From: Boswellia sacra
Taxonomy: Eukaryota; Streptophyta; Magnoliopsida; Sapindales; Burseraceae
Direction: 5' to 3'
Length of the DNA stretch: 64,000 bases
NCBI GenBank assembly: GCA_013180625.2
Contig: SNVD02009519.1
Location: 3,748,501 to 3,812,500, forward strand
Part shown: positions 59,277 to 64,000 of the stretch, piece by piece
Numbering within the stretch: position 1 is the stretch's first letter
Layout: the number at the start of each line of letters is the position of its first letter
Notes under the pieces: model-generated
Told to the model about the DNA's origin: nothing
What the model saw: the letters and a program-made list of their open reading frames with translations, nothing else
Databases searched by the model: none
Position numbers and translations under genes: made by a program

Positions 59277-61980
59277 TCAATTAATCCTCATGGCCAGAGC
59301 CAGCAGTGCAGTTTCATGTACTAGAGTGTCCCATATCTCCTTCTCTATCTCCATCGCAACCCCTTCTCCTTCCTCTTCAAATCCCATAATAATAATCCCA
59401 CTCCGCGCCTTCTTCATTTCTTGTACATGTAAATCTTTCTCTATCAATGCGTCAATGTCTTCAAGAACGCGACAATCCGCACAAGGAAAGCTTTTGATGT
59501 GCAAGCACAACGTGTCAATTAGCTCTGACCCTCGCATGTGCATCTCAGTACCACGTTTAATCCACGGCTTCATGTTGATAAAAGGCTTCAAAATGTCCAC
59601 CAACATTTCATCCACTAGATGAAACAGTAACTTCCGGTTACATTCAAGACTCAAAGGATTGAATTCGGAATGTTCACTTGTGTTGGTCAAACTCGTATTT
59701 TCGAGGTCGTGAAAGATACAAGGATTCAAGGGATGAGAAGGAGAGAACCAATTACTGAACGACACTGGGGTATCCTTGTCGATCCCTGTACGTCTTAGGA
59801 TTCTAGTAACGTACTCATATTCTGCTGCTGCTGCTGCTCCACCTACGGTGGTGCTGGTGGTGACACCGTTACCGTTACCTCTGTCGTCGTAGTTGTCTCG
59901 GGCAACGAGCGTGCGCGTCGCTTCGTATTTGTACGTCTGGCTCGAAGTACTAGATAACTGTGAGCTACGTTTCGAGCTTTGAGCATTTAATACCTGAAAA
60001 AGTGTCCATAAAACAAAATAAGAGGATCCATATCCACAACTATGCACATTTCTTCAAACAGTAATAATTTTTTGAACACTAATTAATTAAAAGTTGAATT
60101 TATTATTTCATATAAAACACAAAAGGAATAAAAAATAGCTATATTATTAATTAATTGAAAAATGTAAATTAAAAGAAAAATAAATATTAAAATCTTAATT
60201 TAAAAAATAAATATACCTGTTTTTGAGGTATTTTGGTTGCTGGTGGAGAAGGGACTTTCTTGACGGGAAGGAGTGTGGGGACTGTAATATTGAGAAGGTC
60301 ATTTGACAATGGAGTTTTTTTGCATTTCTTCTCAGGACTATTGGCTCTGTTGGGTATTGAGGGACGAACAAACGGTTCTTCTTGCTTGTTTCGGATGATA
60401 TCGGTCGTTTTGGGAGGCTTTTTGAGCCGGGGATTGAACCTTTCACTGCCAACTTTCTTGCATTTCTTGGTGGGCCTTTGCTCATTGAATTGCTCTTCAA
60501 CTGGCTGCAATTGTAGCTTGGGCGGCTTTGATGATGACCAAAAGTTAACGGGTTGTGGCTGAATATTGGATTGTGAAGATGCTGAACACGATTGTTTCCG
60601 AGGCTGCTGATGAGGAATGTTACAGTCTTTGTGAGTGGTGGATGCTGTGGGTGGTTTCTGTTTGGGTTCCAGGAATCTGCTGAGCCTCGGTGAGCAAGAA
60701 GGCGTTGAGTGATTTCCTGGACTTGACTGATCAACAAGTTTGCTTAAATTCCTGGCACTTTTCTTGGCCTTTAATTGACTAAGAATCTCATCTCTTGCCG
60801 CTGCATTTTCCCTGTTTCTCAAAGTGTTTGTAATGTCAAGCCCAACTTTCCTGCTAACGCTCTCTTTAACTTGCTTCACTATTTGTCTCGCATAGTGGCT
60901 CGGGCTTCTGTGCTCATCTTCTTGTTTGAGTTCTTTTCTCTTTAAATATGAGAAACGGGAGAAGTCAAGCTGTTCGCCAACGCCAATGTTCTCTTTGTTG
61001 ATTTGAAGAGAAAGACGGTGGTGATCCACGTCCGATCTTCTAGCGGAGGAAATTCTAGGCGTTTCAGGCAATGAACGAGTGCCTCTAAAATCAGCATCAA
61101 TAGAATTTCGGTGGGCAAGTATTTTGGGTTGGAGGGATTGTCGAGTTCGAAGTTGGTGGTGCAAATTTGACTTAGCTAAAAGGTTAGGTGTTGTTTCATG
61201 AAATGAGGGGGAGGAGAGTGAGGGGCTATCAGGAAGAAGATCGAGACCCATCAGTCTAGCTACCAAATTTGGAGTCTTGGCCCCAGGAGAGGAGATGATT
61301 TCTGAATAAGAATCATTTGGAACTGTTCCAGCTTTTGATCTTTTGTCTTCACTGCTTGTTTTGATCTGAATACCCATCTAAGTTTTCAAAATCAAGATCA
61401 ATGTTACATGTATGTATATAAATTCATCATTATATCATCATGATTTCCCACTTTTCAAAATAAAGAGTCTTTGAAATACTAAAAATAACTAAAGCTTATA
61501 TTTTAGAAACTAGAAACCCAAAAAGACACGTAAAAATATAATACCCATATATCATTAACTTACTGAAATATTTGAACTTTCATCTTCTTTAGAACAGCTT
61601 GTTGATGGCAATGGAGTCTTCTCTAATTCCAAGCTATTCCTTGGTGCTTCAACTCCTGAATTAAGAAGCACAAGAAAAGAGAAACCAGAAAGAGCATTAA
61701 TAAAAATTTAAAAAACTACAACTGAGAGATAGATAGAGAGACAAAGAAAAGACAAACCTTTGAGGATAGTGTGGTCTTCGGGAAGGAAAGAGTCTGCTGG
61801 CTTGAAAGAAGGTTGGTGTTGGTTCAATGGAAACTGGAAATGATGGAAATCAAAGAACTGAAAGACAGCACTCATGCAACCAGAAGGAGTAGCAATACTA
61901 GTATCTTTATCTCCTCCAACACCCCCTCTCTTGGAGGAGTTGGTGGATTTGCTACCACCCCAATACCATTCTTTGCCCAT
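59277..61980 (-). CDS. TRM-like protein (DUF3741 VARLMGL motif, DUF4378), 4 exons
   Basis: Exons on the - strand: 61980-61758, 61655-61564, 61377-60217 and 59993-59277 (223, 92, 1161 and 717 nt). All junctions are GT..AG and in frame, giving 730 residues. The first ATG in frame is at 61980 (MGKEWYWGGSKSTNS); MGIQIKTS at the start of exon 3 is internal, not the start. Motifs: GCMSAVFQFFDFHHFQF (residues about 34-50), NLVARLMGLDLLPD (from residue 142), a long basic, Ser/Pro-rich disordered middle, and a C-terminal DUF4378 (VTRILRRTGIDKDTPVSFSN, KLLFHLVDEMLVDILKPFIN, EIEKEIWDTLVHETALLAL). Proteins of this type (TON1-recruiting-motif/LONGIFOLIA superfamily) associate with cortical microtubules and influence cell shape. 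The exact subgroup is not certain. Confidence 0.92.
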
Positions 61981-64000
61981 ACCTAGCACGAAACCAGCTA
62001 GTCTTCTTTGCGGCCGAGAAAAAGAAAGAAAGGGTACAGAAAGATTTCTCTAACAATGAGAAACTCTGCGTGACAATGACAGAAGTAGGAGTAGTAGTAC
62101 ACAAGTACTGTGTAGCGTAGTGTTAAATCAGAAAGAGCGAGATAGGATAAAGAGGTTTGAGGTAGAAAAGCTTACAGGACGCTGAAGATAGAAGCGAGAA
62201 AAGCGGATCCATGAAGCATAAATCAAACTCATTTGATTTGAGGAATTAAGTACAACCGAAGGGTGGTTTGCGGGTTTGGTTTGGAATATATTTCTCTTTT
62301 TTATTATCTCTTTTGTATCTTTTTTTTTTAATTTTTTATCTTATATGTCTCTCACTCACTCCCAAGTTTTACCAGACCATGACCAGAACCAACTCTGCTC
62401 TCTCTTATTGGGAATTGAAATTGGTAAAGAAATGCATTAAGATGAAGATGATGACGATATGGCCACGCACCTCTTTTCTTCTCTTTTCTTGAACAGACTC
62501 ACACATATGCAGTCTCTCTATATATATATATATCTCTCCCTCTCCCTCTCTATGCGCTCTGTTTACAATGTGATTCCCACACCCTCTGGGGTTTGAAGTA
62601 CGAGGAGGTTTATTGGGGATCTGCAATGTGACCCTTCTGTATTAACGTGTGACGTTCATCCTGGAATTCTTACTCTTCAAACAATCAATATTTAATTTCC
62701 TCACCTAACATGGACCAAATTTGAATATGGTTGGGGCACATTGTCCCCATTAACTTGGGTTGCAAGGCTGGAGCTTTGCAGATTTTGGGCACTTGGGTTG
62801 CAAGGCTGGAGCTTGTACAGCAGCCCAGCTAACTAAGTGGGGTTTCAAATAAACGTTCTGTAATCTGGCAATTTAATTTTGGGCTTCTGTTTCTGTTGGT
62901 ATAGTGTAAAATGAAAAGTTTTAAGTTTATCAAATATTTCTAGATATGAAAAAAAAAAAATTGAAAACGCTCTTTTAGATAGTGTCTAATCTAACGCACA
63001 GTTTCGCTTTCGTAAAAGTAATTTTTGGATGACTTTTAAGAGTAATAATGCCATACTTTTCAAATATATAATCCAACTTTTATGTTTTAAGATATGTAAC
63101 TTTTACAAGTTATATATGTATTCCTCTTTAATTTTTCATGTGATGTAACTTTCTTATTTTGGACTTTGCTCGAACTCAACCTTAAACTCGAACTTTGTGG
63201 TGATTACATAAAAAGGGGGAAAAAATCACAAGAGCCTTGACAGAGTAAAGTTTGAAATTGAGAATTTCAAAAGATTATATGCTTCCCGTTGGCTTCTCCT
63301 TACATGAAAAGTTAAAAACTTTTTGAAAATGTATGATTTTGATTTTCCCAGTTGTGATTTGAGGGAGTTGGAAGTGATGCAAGGTGGATTTGAAAGGATT
63401 GCCGACAATTTGGCTGGCAAAGACAGAGGAAAGCAAGAAGAATTTTGCAACTTTCCCCCTTCTTATAATTGAGAAATGCACTTATTGCCAACATAGGGAA
63501 GAGAATTTCAAAGCAATGGGAAGGTAAGAGGGTCCAGAGTCCAGAGAAGGAGCGGATTAGAGATTAAAATGATGATAATACAAAATTTTCATGCATGTAC
63601 AAAATGGGTTTTTTGCACGAAGAATAATTGGAATGAGAAAACAAAAAAGTCCATAATATGTTATGTCTCATGGTCTTCAAAATTTATCTACTCTCTGAAA
63701 TGGGACCCCATGATTGTGACCTAAATGCACCATGTGATAGAAGGTGAGGGATCAGAATGTGCAGGTTTCTCCGACAAATGTAGATAAACTAGGACAAATT
63801 ACTACGGCAGGAGCCACCCCATCAACGCTTTAATAAATCCCACTTGATCAAAGATTGAGCCTTGTCGCCATTCACCTTGCAGCTCCTTCTAAGGCCTATC
63901 TCCACACTTAACGGGGACCACAGTTTCTATTCTTTTTTTTTTTTTGGTTATCTCAAATTCACATTTCACTAACTTTTCTGCAGGTCTTACACAGTAATTC
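61981..64000. other. Upstream region of the TRM-like gene and spacer
   Basis: The 61981-62250 stretch is probably the 5' leader on the - strand. A (TA)n run joined to (CTCTCC)n lies at 62518-62552, a GA-rich tract when read from the gene's strand, as seen in many plant promoters. A 25-bp direct repeat (GGGTTGCAAGGCTGGAGCTT) occurs at about 62757 and 62793. Beyond about 62900 nothing is recognisable; small frames at 63226-63494 are overlapping readings without family resemblance. Confidence 0.55.

Noticed and set aside
59290..59622. + strand ORF of 110 residues
   Set aside because: Shadow of the TRM-like gene last exon, which carries DUF4378 on the - strand.
61708..61989. Start of the TRM-like protein nine bases upstream at 61989
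   Set aside because: The codon at 61987-61989 is GTG on the - strand; the first ATG in frame is at 61980.

Overview
The window is nuclear DNA from a flowering plant, most likely a woody eudicot. The evidence is intron-containing genes with GT..AG splice sites, AT-rich spacers with microsatellites, plant-specific gene families (class III peroxidase, subtilase, MIKC MADS-box, DUF3741/DUF4378 TRM-like) and many plant-type transposons. I cannot name the species from the sequence alone.

Layout. (1) 1-600: last exon of a peroxidase-66-like gene on the + strand. (2) 1990-2445: a short GTCGAG-rich repeat. (3) About 2.7-16.75 kb: rearranged transposable elements, all reading on the - strand. These are three Ty3/gypsy remnants (D, B and C in the - reading direction), a 1.79-kb LTR with perfect 5-bp target duplications inside C, and a Ulp1 (C48) protease-like gene fragment. 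The 5' part of that fragment, fused to the same reverse-transcriptase scrap, occurs twice. (4) 17.0-22.6 kb: two broken subtilase copies on the + strand; the first has a stop codon at the catalytic serine. (5) 24205-25420: an intact four-exon 2-oxoglutarate/Fe(II) dioxygenase gene on the - strand, 244 aa. (6) 25.4-40.3 kb: an AT-rich transposon graveyard. It holds a Pack-MULE-like inverted-repeat element, a PIF/Harbinger MITE with TAA duplications, two hAT-type elements with strikingly GC-rich ends, a full-length hAT element with TAGGGGTGTTC ends and a decayed transposase, and two fold-back MITEs. (7) 41311-49987: a seven-coding-exon MADS-box gene of the SOC1/TM3 clade (AGL42-like), 211 aa, with a 5.8-kb first intron full of small tandem duplications. 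(8) 50-59 kb: spacer with one Harbinger-like MITE and microsatellites. (9) 59277-61980: a four-exon TRM-like gene on the - strand, 730 aa. (10) 62-64 kb: upstream spacer.

The four host genes are unrelated in function and are not a pathway or cluster. The best-supported signals are the transposon boundaries, where terminal repeats and target duplications can be read directly, and the chimeric RT-Ulp1 segment. I found no CRISPR array, rRNA or tRNA gene.
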